From: Streptococcus parasanguinis
GTDB taxonomy: Bacteria > Bacillota > Bacilli > Lactobacillales > Streptococcaceae
Reading direction: 5' to 3'
NCBI RefSeq assembly: GCF_018499505.1
Contig: NZ_JAHDAC010000001.1
Span: 434,001 to 498,000 of the forward strand
DNA: 64,000 bases
Shown here: positions 27,315-34,513 of the stretch, in pieces
Layout: every line of letters begins with the position of its first letter
How positions within the stretch are numbered: the first letter of the stretch is position 1
Program-made: the position numbers and the translations under genes
The notes under the pieces: model-generated
Seen by the model: the letters and a program-made list of their open reading frames with translations, nothing else
The model's database searches: none
Told to the model about the DNA's origin: nothing

Positions 27315-28525
27315 AACAGATGTTTGTCGTAATGAAAGAAACCTATATCAGACAAGTGAAATCATGGAGTTTCCTCTTCATGGTCTTCGGTCCCTTCCTC
27401 TTTTTAGGATTGGGCGTCGGAATCGGTTATTTGACGGATTCTTCTACAGATGCTAAGAATCAGGTGGCCTTGGTGACAGAAGTGCCAGCTGTCAAAGAAA
27501 GCCTCAAAGGAACCGATAACTTGACCTTAGACTACAAAGATGAAGCTGCTGCTAAAAAAGCCATCAAGGATGAGAAAGCTGCTGCTTACTTGACAGTTGA
27601 TGAAAAAGATGGCCAACTAGAAGCTACTTATGTGGGCGACCAAGCCATGAAAACAGAATTGAAAACCCTTGTCGCTGCGAAATTAAGCCAAGTCCAACAA
27701 GGAATCAATCTAGCGCGTGCTAATCTAAGCAAAGAGCAACTGACAGCCTTGTCTCAACAGGTTTCTCTCAAAGAAAAAATTGATGAGAAAAAAGAAGGCT
27801 TGAAAATGGTGCAAACCATGGTTGCAGGTGGTCTGGGAATGTTGCTTTATATGATTTTGATCTTCTACTCTAGTATCACAGCCCAGGAAGTGGCCAGTGA
27901 AAAGGGAACTAAGATCATGGAAGTGGTCTTCTCTAGTATCAAAGCAACCGACTATTTCTTCGCACGCATGCTCGGACTCTTCGGAGTGATCTTTACCCAT
28001 ATTTTTGTCTATGTTGTTGGTCTAGTAGCGGTTTGGATCTTTAGAGCAGATATCCCAGTTGTCAAGGATTTTCTCGCTCCAAACTCTCCAATTACCCAGC
28101 ACCTAGCAGAAGCGATCTCGCTTAATACCGTCTTCTTCATTATCCTTGGGATCTTTATGTATGTGGTGCTCTCTGCCTTCTTAGGCTCCACAGTTGCACG
28201 ACCAGAAGATTCAGGAAAAGCGATTTCGCCACTGATGATGTTAGTTATCTTTAGCTTCCTTGGGGTGACCACCTTGGGAAGTGCCGGTGACGTCTTCTTA
28301 TTGAAGATCGGTTCATATATTCCTTTCTTCTCAACCTTCTTCATGCCTTTCCGTACCATCAATGGCTATGCGACTGGTCTTGAATCTTGGGCTTCATTGG
28401 GAATTGCGGTTCTCTTTACCATCGTGGGAACAGTTCTCATTGCCCGTATCTATGCGAGCCTGATCCTTCAGACCGATGACCTCGGACCATGGAAGACCAT
28501 CAAACGTGCTCTTAGCTATCGCTAA
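27311..28525 (+). CDS. ABC transporter permease (NatB/ABC-2 type)
   Basis: The 404-residue protein has the ABC-2 export layout: one N-terminal helix (about 20-42), a long extracellular domain (about 43-175) rich in Lys, Asp and Ala, then five more helices from about 176 to 385 (LGMLLYMILIFYSSITAQEVASEKGTKIMEVVFSS is the typical linker after helix 2, seen across about 178-212). Resembles NatB. It overlaps the ATPase gene by 4 bp and ends the operon at a terminator. Probable exporter of an ion, peptide or drug; the substrate is not deducible. Confidence 0.92.
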   Translation: MKQMFVVMKETYIRQVKSWSFLFMVFGPFLFLGLGVGIGYLTDSSTDAKNQVALVTEVPAVKESLKGTDNLTLDYKDEAAAKKAIKDEKAAAYLTVDEKDGQLEATYVGDQAMKTELKTLVAAKLSQVQQGINLARANLSKEQLTALSQQVSLKEKIDEKKEGLKMVQTMVAGGLGMLLYMILIFYSSITAQEVASEKGTKIMEVVFSSIKATDYFFARMLGLFGVIFTHIFVYVVGLVAVWIFRADIPVVKDFLAPNSPITQHLAEAISLNTVFFIILGIFMYVVLSAFLGSTVARPEDSGKAISPLMMLVIFSFLGVTTLGSAGDVFLLKIGSYIPFFSTFFMPFRTINGYATGLESWASLGIAVLFTIVGTVLIARIYASLILQTDDLGPWKTIKRALSYR

Positions 28526-28531
28526 TTAGAT

Positions 28532-28562
28532 AAGCTCTCAGATACAGCTGAGGGCTTTTTGA
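28532..28562 (+). terminator. Terminator after the ABC operon
   Basis: AGCTCTCAG and CTGAGGGCT form a stem (one G-T pair) with a 6-base loop, followed by TTTTT. Confidence 0.85.
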
Positions 28563-28622
28563 TTTCAAATTGACTTTTGCAAGCCTTTTCACTACAATAG
28601 AACTACAGAAAAGGAGGCGGAC

Positions 28623-29546
28623 ATGAACTATATTGAGTTTGCTGAAAATGAGCGTCTGTCCACGATTGTCCTTGGGATGATGAGGATCAGTCAGATGAGT
28701 GAAGATGAGGTGGAGGCCTTGGTGGAAGCGGCCTTGTCGATTGGGATCAACACCTTTGATCTGGCGGATATCTATGGCGATGGCCAGTGTGAGGTCCTGC
28801 TGGGTAAGGTTCTCAAGCGTCGTCCGGATCTTCGGGAGCAGATGTGGATCCAGTCCAAGTGTGGGATTCGCAAGGACGGCTTTACCTATTTTGATTTTTC
28901 CAAGGACTATATTTTGGACTCTGTCGATGGTATCCTCGAGCGTCTGCAGATTGAGCGCTTAGATAGTCTCCTCCTTCACCGACCGGATGCCCTCATGGAG
29001 CCTGAAGAAGTGGCAGAAGCCTTTAATCACTTGGAGCAAGCTGGCAAGGTCCGTCATTTTGGGGTATCCAATCAAAATCCTATGATGATGGAATTGCTCA
29101 AAACGGCAGTCAAACAACCTCTCAAGGTCAACCAGTTGCAGTTGAGTGCTGCCTTTACACCGAGCTTTGAAGCTGGTTTTCATGTCAATATGGAAGGGTC
29201 AAAAGCAGCTGTGAGAGATGGCAGTGTCTTTGAGTATTGTCGCTTAAACGATACGGTGATTCAGGCCTGGTCTGTCCTCCAGCATGGCTATTTCAAGGGA
29301 AATTTTGTCGGCAATGAAGAGTTTGCGGACCTCAATCACGTCCTCAATGACTTGGCGAAAAAATACCAAGTCACTCCGACAGCTATCGCCCTTGCTTGGG
29401 TCCTTCGCTATCCAGGTAAGATGCAGGCGGTCATCGGAACGACCAAGCCCCAACATGTCCTTGAAGCAGGGAAAGCAGCAACAGTCACCCTAACTCGCAA
29501 GGAATGGTATCAAATCTACTTGGCGGCGGGAAATGATTTGCCTTAG
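28623..29546 (+). CDS. Aldo/keto reductase
   Basis: This 307-residue NAD(P)H-dependent oxidoreductase has the AKR barrel with the catalytic tetrad in order: Asp and Tyr in NTFDLADIYGDG (about 40-51), Lys in WIQSKCGI (about 80) and His in SLLLHRPDALMEP (about 116). The C-terminal part has the cofactor site (VIGTTKPQH). It is closest to the YdhF/YcsN-like group of general carbonyl reductases; no specific substrate is evident. AGGAGG precedes the ATG at 28623. It stands alone between two terminators. Confidence 0.93.
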   Translation: MNYIEFAENERLSTIVLGMMRISQMSEDEVEALVEAALSIGINTFDLADIYGDGQCEVLLGKVLKRRPDLREQMWIQSKCGIRKDGFTYFDFSKDYILDSVDGILERLQIERLDSLLLHRPDALMEPEEVAEAFNHLEQAGKVRHFGVSNQNPMMMELLKTAVKQPLKVNQLQLSAAFTPSFEAGFHVNMEGSKAAVRDGSVFEYCRLNDTVIQAWSVLQHGYFKGNFVGNEEFADLNHVLNDLAKKYQVTPTAIALAWVLRYPGKMQAVIGTTKPQHVLEAGKAATVTLTRKEWYQIYLAAGNDLP

Positions 29547-29557
29547 AATCTTGTTAG

Positions 29558-29598
29558 TAAACCAGATTTCACTCTTATCGGTGGTCTGGTTTTTTGTT
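29558..29598 (+). terminator. Terminator after the aldo/keto reductase gene
   Basis: AAACCAGA and TCTGGTTT pair across a loop that itself contains TCAC/GTGG, followed by a T run. Confidence 0.8.
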
Positions 29599-29618
29599 TT
29601 GTTGTTTTCAGATTTTTC

Positions 29619-29648
29619 TTGACAAGTCTTTCTTTTTTATGGTATTCT
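29619..29648 (+). promoter_or_regulatory. Promoter of the TetR-ABC operon
   Basis: TTGACA (29619-29624), 18 bp, TATTCT (29643-29648), 47 bp before the regulator's ATG and directly upstream of two palindromes. Confidence 0.75.
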
Positions 29649-29653
29649 TTTAT

Positions 29654-29681
29654 GCAACAAGTGTTGCGCAACAAATGTTGC
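29654..29681 (+). promoter_or_regulatory. Tandem palindromic operators for the TetR regulator
   Basis: Two perfect 14-bp palindromes stand end to end: GCAACAAGTGTTGC (29654-29667) and GCAACAAATGTTGC (29668-29681). They start 5 bp after the -10 and cover the expected transcription start, ending 3 bp before the ribosome site of the tetR gene. This is the layout of an autorepressor binding two dimers. Confidence 0.82.
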
Positions 29682-29695
29682 TTGAAAGGAGTCTT

Positions 29696-30271
29696 ATGCC
29701 ACCCAAGGTTAAATTTAGTAAAGAGACTATCATTGGGACAGCTTTACAATTGGTGAGAGAAGAGGGAATGGCTGGTTTAACAGCTAGAGCATTAGCGGAG
29801 AAACTGGGAGCCACACCAAGAGTCATTTTTGGGCAATTTGCTAATATGTCTGAGTTACAAGCAGAGGTTATTGGTGCTGCGGAGATGGTCGTGGTGGAGT
29901 ATATTCGCAAGGCCTTAGAAGATGAAAAGCCTTTTCGATCTGTCGGGGTTGCTTATATCCTTTTCGCATCAAATGAGCCCCAACTCTTTCAATTGCTTTT
30001 CCAAAATCCTAGCAAAGAGCCGATTCGTCGCTTTCAAGATTTTCTTCCCATGAAGGATCATAGTTACCAATTGGTTCTGGATTCGATCGTTGCAGACTAT
30101 CCTTTGACTGTAGAGGAAGCTAGTCGCTTGTACCAGCATTTATTTATCTACTCACACGGGATGGCCTCTATGGTTGCTTCTGGCATTTATCAGTTCAGCA
30201 TGGAAGAAGTGATTGGATTACTGACAGAGGTTTGTCAATCTCTCATCAAAGAAATGGTAGGAAAGAAATGA
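29696..30271 (+). CDS. TetR-family transcriptional repressor
   Basis: This 191-residue protein starts with a TetR helix-turn-helix (FSKETIIGTALQLVREEGMAGLTARALAEKLGATPRVIFGQFANMSEL, about 6-53) followed by an all-helical ligand-binding domain. The start at 29696 has AAAGGAG 4 bases upstream; longer in-frame extensions run back through the promoter and operators and are rejected. Its stop overlaps the start of the ABC ATPase gene (ATGA), so it heads the operon it probably represses. The inducer is unknown, possibly a substrate of the transporter. Confidence 0.92.
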   Translation: MPPKVKFSKETIIGTALQLVREEGMAGLTARALAEKLGATPRVIFGQFANMSELQAEVIGAAEMVVVEYIRKALEDEKPFRSVGVAYILFASNEPQLFQLLFQNPSKEPIRRFQDFLPMKDHSYQLVLDSIVADYPLTVEEASRLYQHLFIYSHGMASMVASGIYQFSMEEVIGLLTEVCQSLIKEMVGKK

Positions 30272-30948
30272 TTCAACTAGAAAATGTGCACAAAAGTTAC
30301 GGCCAAACTAAGGTTTTAAAAGGGATTGATTTGCAGATTCAAGACCAGGATGATGTGGTTATCCTTGGCCCTTCTGGATCGGGCAAGTCAACACTCTTAA
30401 ATGTGCTGTCAGGCTTAGAAAAGGTAGACGAGGGGCATATCCTCATTCAAGGACAAGATTTATCACAACTCACGGATGCTCAATTGACAGCCTTTAGACG
30501 TGAGAAGATTGCCTTTATTTTCCAGCAGTATTATCTATTGCCGAATCTAACGGTCAGACAAAATGTAAAGATGGGAGCTGACCTGGCAGACAATCATGAT
30601 TTTTTGCAGATCATCGAGGATTTGGGGCTTGGCGATAAGCTGGACAAATATCCGAGTGAGTTGTCGGGTGGAGAACAGCAGAGAGTCTCTATTGCCCGGG
30701 CCTTGGCCAAAAAGCCAGAGATTCTTTTCTTAGATGAGCCGACGGGAGCCCTCGATGAAGAAACAGGGCGCAAGATTCTGGACTATATCTGGAAGTTAAA
30801 GGAAAAGCTGGGCTTCACCCTCATCATGGTGACGCACAACCAAAATATTGCGGATATGGCCAGAACCATCATTCGTGTCAATAGTGGCAAAATTACCGAA
30901 GTTGTGACCAATGATCAACCTCAGACTGCCTATGAGATTGGATGGTAA
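30268..30948 (+). CDS. ABC transporter ATP-binding protein (MacB/LolD type)
   Basis: The 226-residue ATPase has Walker [10 protein letters not shown] (about 36-44), signature [15 protein letters not shown] (about 132), Walker [14 protein letters not shown] (about 153) and switch His in MVTHNQNIA. This is the typical small ATPase that pairs with FtsX-like permeases. The start at 30268 ([12 protein letters not shown]) overlaps the tetR stop by 4 bp with AGGAAAG before it. It acts with the permease encoded 4 bp downstream. The TetR control suggests a drug or peptide-responsive exporter or mechanotransmission system. Confidence 0.94.
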   Translation: MIQLENVHKSYGQTKVLKGIDLQIQDQDDVVILGPSGSGKSTLLNVLSGLEKVDEGHILIQGQDLSQLTDAQLTAFRREKIAFIFQQYYLLPNLTVRQNVKMGADLADNHDFLQIIEDLGLGDKLDKYPSELSGGEQQRVSIARALAKKPEILFLDEPTGALDEETGRKILDYIWKLKEKLGFTLIMVTHNQNIADMARTIIRVNSGKITEVVTNDQPQTAYEIGW

Positions 30949-30951
30949 GCT

Positions 30952-32097
30952 ATGTTTTCAGTAAAAGATATTCGAAAATTAGTTGTCGTTAGTATCATTG
31001 GGGCTTGTGCGGTCTTTGTGGCTAATCTCTTCTTGAATTTTTACCTGGATATCGAGCAGTTGGAGATTTCGAAAACCAATCCCATGATTCAGACCTACTA
31101 TGATGCCCAGGTTTCGCTTTCCTGGATGGTGGCCATGGTCAGTGGGGTTGTCTTGTCCTTGACGTCGGTCCTTCTCATGTGTTTTTATATCAAACAATTT
31201 GTCGATGACCACAAGGAACAATTAGGAATTTTAAAGGCTTTGGGCTACAGCAATGGCCAGTTGGCGAAACGATTTTGGGCCTTTGGACTTAGTTTTGGGG
31301 CTGGAGCCCTTCTTGGCTATTTTGCTTCTTTTCTTATGATGGGACATTTTTACGACTTCCGTAATGAGAAGGGGATCCTGCCAGAAATCACCATTCATTT
31401 TCATTGGCAGCTCTTGCTTGCTTTGGTGATCCTGCCAACGACCTTCTTTATGCTTCTCGCGATTGGATATGCTAGAAGACAACTACAAACGCCGGCTCTT
31501 CGCTTATTGAAAAAATCTCCAACACCAATCAAGGTCCAAAGGAGAAAGAGGGCCCCTAAGAAAGAGAAAGACTTCCTAAAAGAGCTATCCTCATCGCTGA
31601 TATGGGGGAGAAAATCGATCTTGTTTTTTGTGGTCTTTGGCTCCATGTGTTTTGCGGCCATGGTTCAATTGTCCTTTGGCCTCAGGGATTACACAGATGA
31701 TATCATCCAAACCATGATGATCATGATTGGCTTGATCCTTTCTTTCTCGATACTCTTTTTGTCATTGGGGATTGTTGTCTCAGAAAGTCGTGAAACCTTG
31801 GCTCTTATGAAGGCTTTTGGCTACACCGATCGTGAATGCCAAAGTCATATTCTCGCTCCCTATCGTTTTTGGGCCTATCTAGGATTTGTTCTTGGGACGG
31901 TTTACCAATACGGTATCATGGAAATTTTGATCGGTGTGATCAAAGATACGGTTCCTGAAAAGATTGAGCACCACTTTGATGGGAATGTGTGCTTTTGGAC
32001 CTTGCTTGGTTTTGCGGTGGTTTATGAAAGCCTCTTTTATCTATCCAACAGAAAACTCCAAAAGCAAACCATCAAAGAAGTGCTCTTAGCAGAATAA
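30952..32097 (+). CDS. FtsX-like ABC transporter permease
   Basis: The 381-residue membrane protein has the FtsX-like arrangement repeated twice: an N-terminal helix (about 8-30), then three helices around 55-80, 100-125 and 142-165, a charged linker (about 178-208), a helix near 223-240, and three final helices (about 255-280, 300-325 and 345-365). Unlike MacB, the external domain between the first helices is very short. The repeated motif LGILKALGYSNGQLAKRFW and LALMKAFGYTDRECQSHIL marks the coupling helices of each half. It partners with the ATPase immediately upstream. Confidence 0.9.
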   Translation: MFSVKDIRKLVVVSIIGACAVFVANLFLNFYLDIEQLEISKTNPMIQTYYDAQVSLSWMVAMVSGVVLSLTSVLLMCFYIKQFVDDHKEQLGILKALGYSNGQLAKRFWAFGLSFGAGALLGYFASFLMMGHFYDFRNEKGILPEITIHFHWQLLLALVILPTTFFMLLAIGYARRQLQTPALRLLKKSPTPIKVQRRKRAPKKEKDFLKELSSSLIWGRKSILFFVVFGSMCFAAMVQLSFGLRDYTDDIIQTMMIMIGLILSFSILFLSLGIVVSESRETLALMKAFGYTDRECQSHILAPYRFWAYLGFVLGTVYQYGIMEILIGVIKDTVPEKIEHHFDGNVCFWTLLGFAVVYESLFYLSNRKLQKQTIKEVLLAE

Positions 32098-32107
32098 ATA
32101 GAAAAGA

Positions 32108-32279
32108 GAGTGGGACAGAAATTGGTAATTCGTTAGAATTCGATTTCGTCGTCCCACCTCCGCACAGTTGAGTAGGGCTGTAAAAGCTGATGAAATCAGC
32201 GTAGTAGAGCCCACTCAACCACTGCGTCTTGCTCGACAATCCAAAAATAATTGAGAGGCTAGGACTTTTGTCCCAGCCT
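32108..32279 (+). repeat. Three-hairpin 3'-end repeat, copy R4
   Basis: It begins GAGTGGGACAGAAATTGG, 10 bp after the permease stop, and ends GTCCCAGCC followed by TTTTTCTTG, so its last hairpin (GGCTAGGAC/GTCCCAGCC) can act as an intrinsic terminator for the TetR-ABC operon. Differs from R3 at only a few positions. With R5 it brackets the GDPD gene as direct repeats. Confidence 0.92.
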
Positions 32280-32296
32280 TTTTCTTGTGAAACGCA

Positions 32297-32325
32297 TTGA
32301 CAAGAGAAGGCTTTTCCGCTATTCT
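32297..32325 (+). promoter_or_regulatory. Promoter of the membrane GDPD gene
   Basis: TTGACA (32297-32302), 17 bp, TATTCT (32320-32325). Predicted transcription start near 32332, which rules out the longest in-frame start at 32287. Confidence 0.75.
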
Positions 32326-32355
32326 AGGGGAATGAAAGAAAGGAAAGGGATTGAG

Positions 32356-34119
32356 ATGAAACGGAGTTACTGGCAGGACCTAAAGGGGGCCTTTTATTTG
32401 ATCTGGCGCAACAAATGGTCCTTTATTGCGATTGGAATTTTGCTACAATTTGTGGTTGGTATTGGGGCTGCGGCCTTGACTTGGCTCTTTCATCTGGCAG
32501 TCTTGCTTGCGGGTCAGGCTAATATCGATAAGAACAACCTGGTCTCTGTTATGAGCCATCCCTTGAGCTTGCTGGCTCTTTTGGTCTTTATCATGGTCTT
32601 TGCTTTCTTGTTTATGCTGGAGATGCGGACCCTGATTTCGGTCATTTACCTATCGCGAACCGACCGACACTTGTCCTTTAAAAAGGTGCTACGGCAATCA
32701 TTTGGTCGCTTGAAGGACCTAGCGGGAAGGAATCTGCTTTATTTTCTGCTCTATCTCCTTTTGACCTTGCCTGTTGCAGGTGTCTTGATAGGATCGACAT
32801 TGACGGATGGGCTTTATATTCCAACCTTTATCACAGGGGAGTTTGAAAAGACCACGATGGGCTCCATCGGGCTCTTTGTGGTGCAGCTGACCTTTATCTA
32901 TCTTAATCTTCGCTTGATCTATACGGTCCCCAACCTCGTGGTAGAGGAGTTGCCATTTGGTCGTGCCTTGAAAAAAAGTTGGACCATGACTAAAAGAGGA
33001 GGTTTTCGTCTCTTATGGAGAATTCTGTCCTTTGAGTTTCTCTTAACCTTTCTAGGGATTTTATTGATCTTGGGTTTGGTCTTTACCTTGACCGTGATCG
33101 ATAAAGAAGGCCAGTATTTCTGGGTGGTGACCATCTTTTTGGTCTTGATTCGGACCTTCCTATTCATTTTTACAGTCTTGACAAAGGTGGGGTCGCTCGG
33201 CATTATCTTGGATTCTGCATGGGAAGTACCGAGCCGATCGGTCATGCGCTCGAAAGGCAGTCGAAAGATGAAGGGACTCTTTGCCTTGACAGTGGTCTTT
33301 CTCATGGTCCAATCGGGGATCTCAGCCTATGAACTGGCAACCCTAAAGGTGAATGACCAGATCAAGCTCATCGCCCATCGAGGGGATGTCTCTAAAGGGG
33401 TAGAAAATTCCCTGGAAGCCTTAGAAGCAGCAGCCAAGGAAAAGGCAGCTTATGCGGAGATGGATATCCTTCTCACTAAGGACCATCAATTTGTCGTCAT
33501 GCATGACTACAATCTCAAGCGCCTTGCTGGGGTGGACAAGAATGTGAAAGACATGACCCTAGCTGAGGTGCAAGGCCTCAAGATTCAACAGGATGGTCAC
33601 ACTAGTCATATCCCTTCATTTGAGGAATATGTCAAGCGTGCCAAAGAATTGAAGATAAAGCTCTTGGTTGAGCTTAAGTCTCATGGTGGAGAGCCTGCTA
33701 ATTATGTGGATCTCTTTGTGCAGAAGATGCGGGACTTAGGGGTCGAAAAAGACTATCCGGCTATGTCTTTGGATCTGTCGGTCATGGAAAAAGTCGAGAA
33801 AAAAGCCCCTGAGATCAAGACCGGCTATGTCATTCCTATTCAATTCGGTCGCTTTGAAAAGGTCTCAGTTGACTTTTTTGCCATTGAAGACTTTTCTTAT
33901 CAAAAGAATTTGGTAACCCAGGCCCATGAGATGAAAAAAGAGCTCTATGTCTGGACCATCAATGACAAGCAAAAGTTGACCAAGTATTTGCAACAACCCA
34001 TTGATGGCTTGATTACGGATGAATTGACAGAGGCGCAAAGACTGAAAAAGGATTTGAAAGAAAACAAGTCCTACTTTGATCGCTTCTTGAATCTCGTCGC
34101 TACGTCTAAGGAAGAATAA
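32356..34119 (+). CDS. Membrane-bound glycerophosphodiester phosphodiesterase
   Basis: The 587-residue protein has two parts. The first 310 residues hold about seven to eight helices (the GDPD membrane domain, PF10110-like). The C-terminal part, from about 335, is a GDPD barrel with the catalytic HRG (LIAHRGDVSKGVENS), the metal-binding E-x-D (YAEMDILLTKDHQF) and the second His (VVMHDYNLKRL). It would hydrolyse glycerophosphodiesters, perhaps from lipids or lipoteichoic acid, to glycerol phosphate plus an alcohol. The start at 32356 has AAAGGG 6 bases before it and fits the promoter. It stands alone between repeats R4 and R5. Confidence 0.92.
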   Translation: MKRSYWQDLKGAFYLIWRNKWSFIAIGILLQFVVGIGAAALTWLFHLAVLLAGQANIDKNNLVSVMSHPLSLLALLVFIMVFAFLFMLEMRTLISVIYLSRTDRHLSFKKVLRQSFGRLKDLAGRNLLYFLLYLLLTLPVAGVLIGSTLTDGLYIPTFITGEFEKTTMGSIGLFVVQLTFIYLNLRLIYTVPNLVVEELPFGRALKKSWTMTKRGGFRLLWRILSFEFLLTFLGILLILGLVFTLTVIDKEGQYFWVVTIFLVLIRTFLFIFTVLTKVGSLGIILDSAWEVPSRSVMRSKGSRKMKGLFALTVVFLMVQSGISAYELATLKVNDQIKLIAHRGDVSKGVENSLEALEAAAKEKAAYAEMDILLTKDHQFVVMHDYNLKRLAGVDKNVKDMTLAEVQGLKIQQDGHTSHIPSFEEYVKRAKELKIKLLVELKSHGGEPANYVDLFVQKMRDLGVEKDYPAMSLDLSVMEKVEKKAPEIKTGYVIPIQFGRFEKVSVDFFAIEDFSYQKNLVTQAHEMKKELYVWTINDKQKLTKYLQQPIDGLITDELTEAQRLKKDLKENKSYFDRFLNLVATSKEE

Positions 34120-34138
34120 GACAGGATACGCATAGAGA

Positions 34139-34311
34139 GAGTGGGACAGAAATCGGTAATTCGTTAGAATTCGATTTCGTCGTCCCACCTCCGCACAGTT
34201 GAGTAGGGCTGTAAAAGCTGATAAAATCAGCGTAGTAGAGCCCACTCAGCCACTGCGTCTTGCTCGACAATCCAAAAACAATTGAGAGGCTAGGACTTTT
34301 GTCCCAGCCTC
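34139..34311 (+). repeat. Three-hairpin 3'-end repeat, copy R5
   Basis: It begins GAGTGGGACAGAAATCGG, 19 bp after the GDPD stop, and ends GTCCCAGCCTC followed by TTTTG. Its inner hairpin reads GCTGATAAAATCAGC, where R3 and R4 have GCTGATGAAATCAGC: the change is in the loop. The outer arm ACTCAGC differs from ACTCAAC in R3/R4. The last hairpin can terminate the GDPD message. Confidence 0.92.
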
Positions 34312-34354
34312 TTTTGTACTAGATAAACAGAAAAACGGATGCTGTCTAAAAATC

Positions 34355-34383
34355 TTGCATTTTTTTGCAATTTAGGTTACAAT
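34355..34383 (+). promoter_or_regulatory. Promoter of the heterodimeric ABC exporter operon
   Basis: TTGCAT (34355-34360), 17 bp, TACAAT (34378-34383). The predicted start near 34390 leaves a leader of about 124 nt before the first gene. Confidence 0.7.
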
Positions 34384-34389
34384 GAAGAC

Positions 34390-34513
34390 TATAAAAAACG
34401 CGTAATCCCTAGGGTCTTTCCCTCAGGGAATTTTGTGTGTTTTGACCTATTTTCGATGGAAAGAAGCTTTGCTTCTACCGTAGGAAAAAGTATGAATAAC
34501 ATTGGAGGTAATA
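34390..34513 (+). promoter_or_regulatory. Structured leader of the ABC exporter operon, possible attenuator
   Basis: The leader contains a CCCTAGGG palindrome, then TTCCCTcAGGGAA followed by TTTTGTGTGTTTT (about 34418-34443), which resembles a weak intrinsic terminator, and later GAAGC/GCTTC hairpin AGAAGCTTTGCTTCT. Exporter pairs such as patAB in pneumococci have an attenuating terminator in their leader, so a similar mechanism is possible here. The folding was judged by eye only. Confidence 0.4.

Noticed and set aside
8095-34311. CRISPR array or IS element as explanation of the repeats
   Set aside because: The copies are kilobases apart, about 170 bp long, have no regular spacers, no transposase ORF and no clear target-site duplication.
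34382-34405. Seven-codon ORF (MKTIKNA) at the start of the ABC exporter leader
   Set aside because: Its ATG overlaps the -10 hexamer, so it would not be in the transcript from the assigned promoter.
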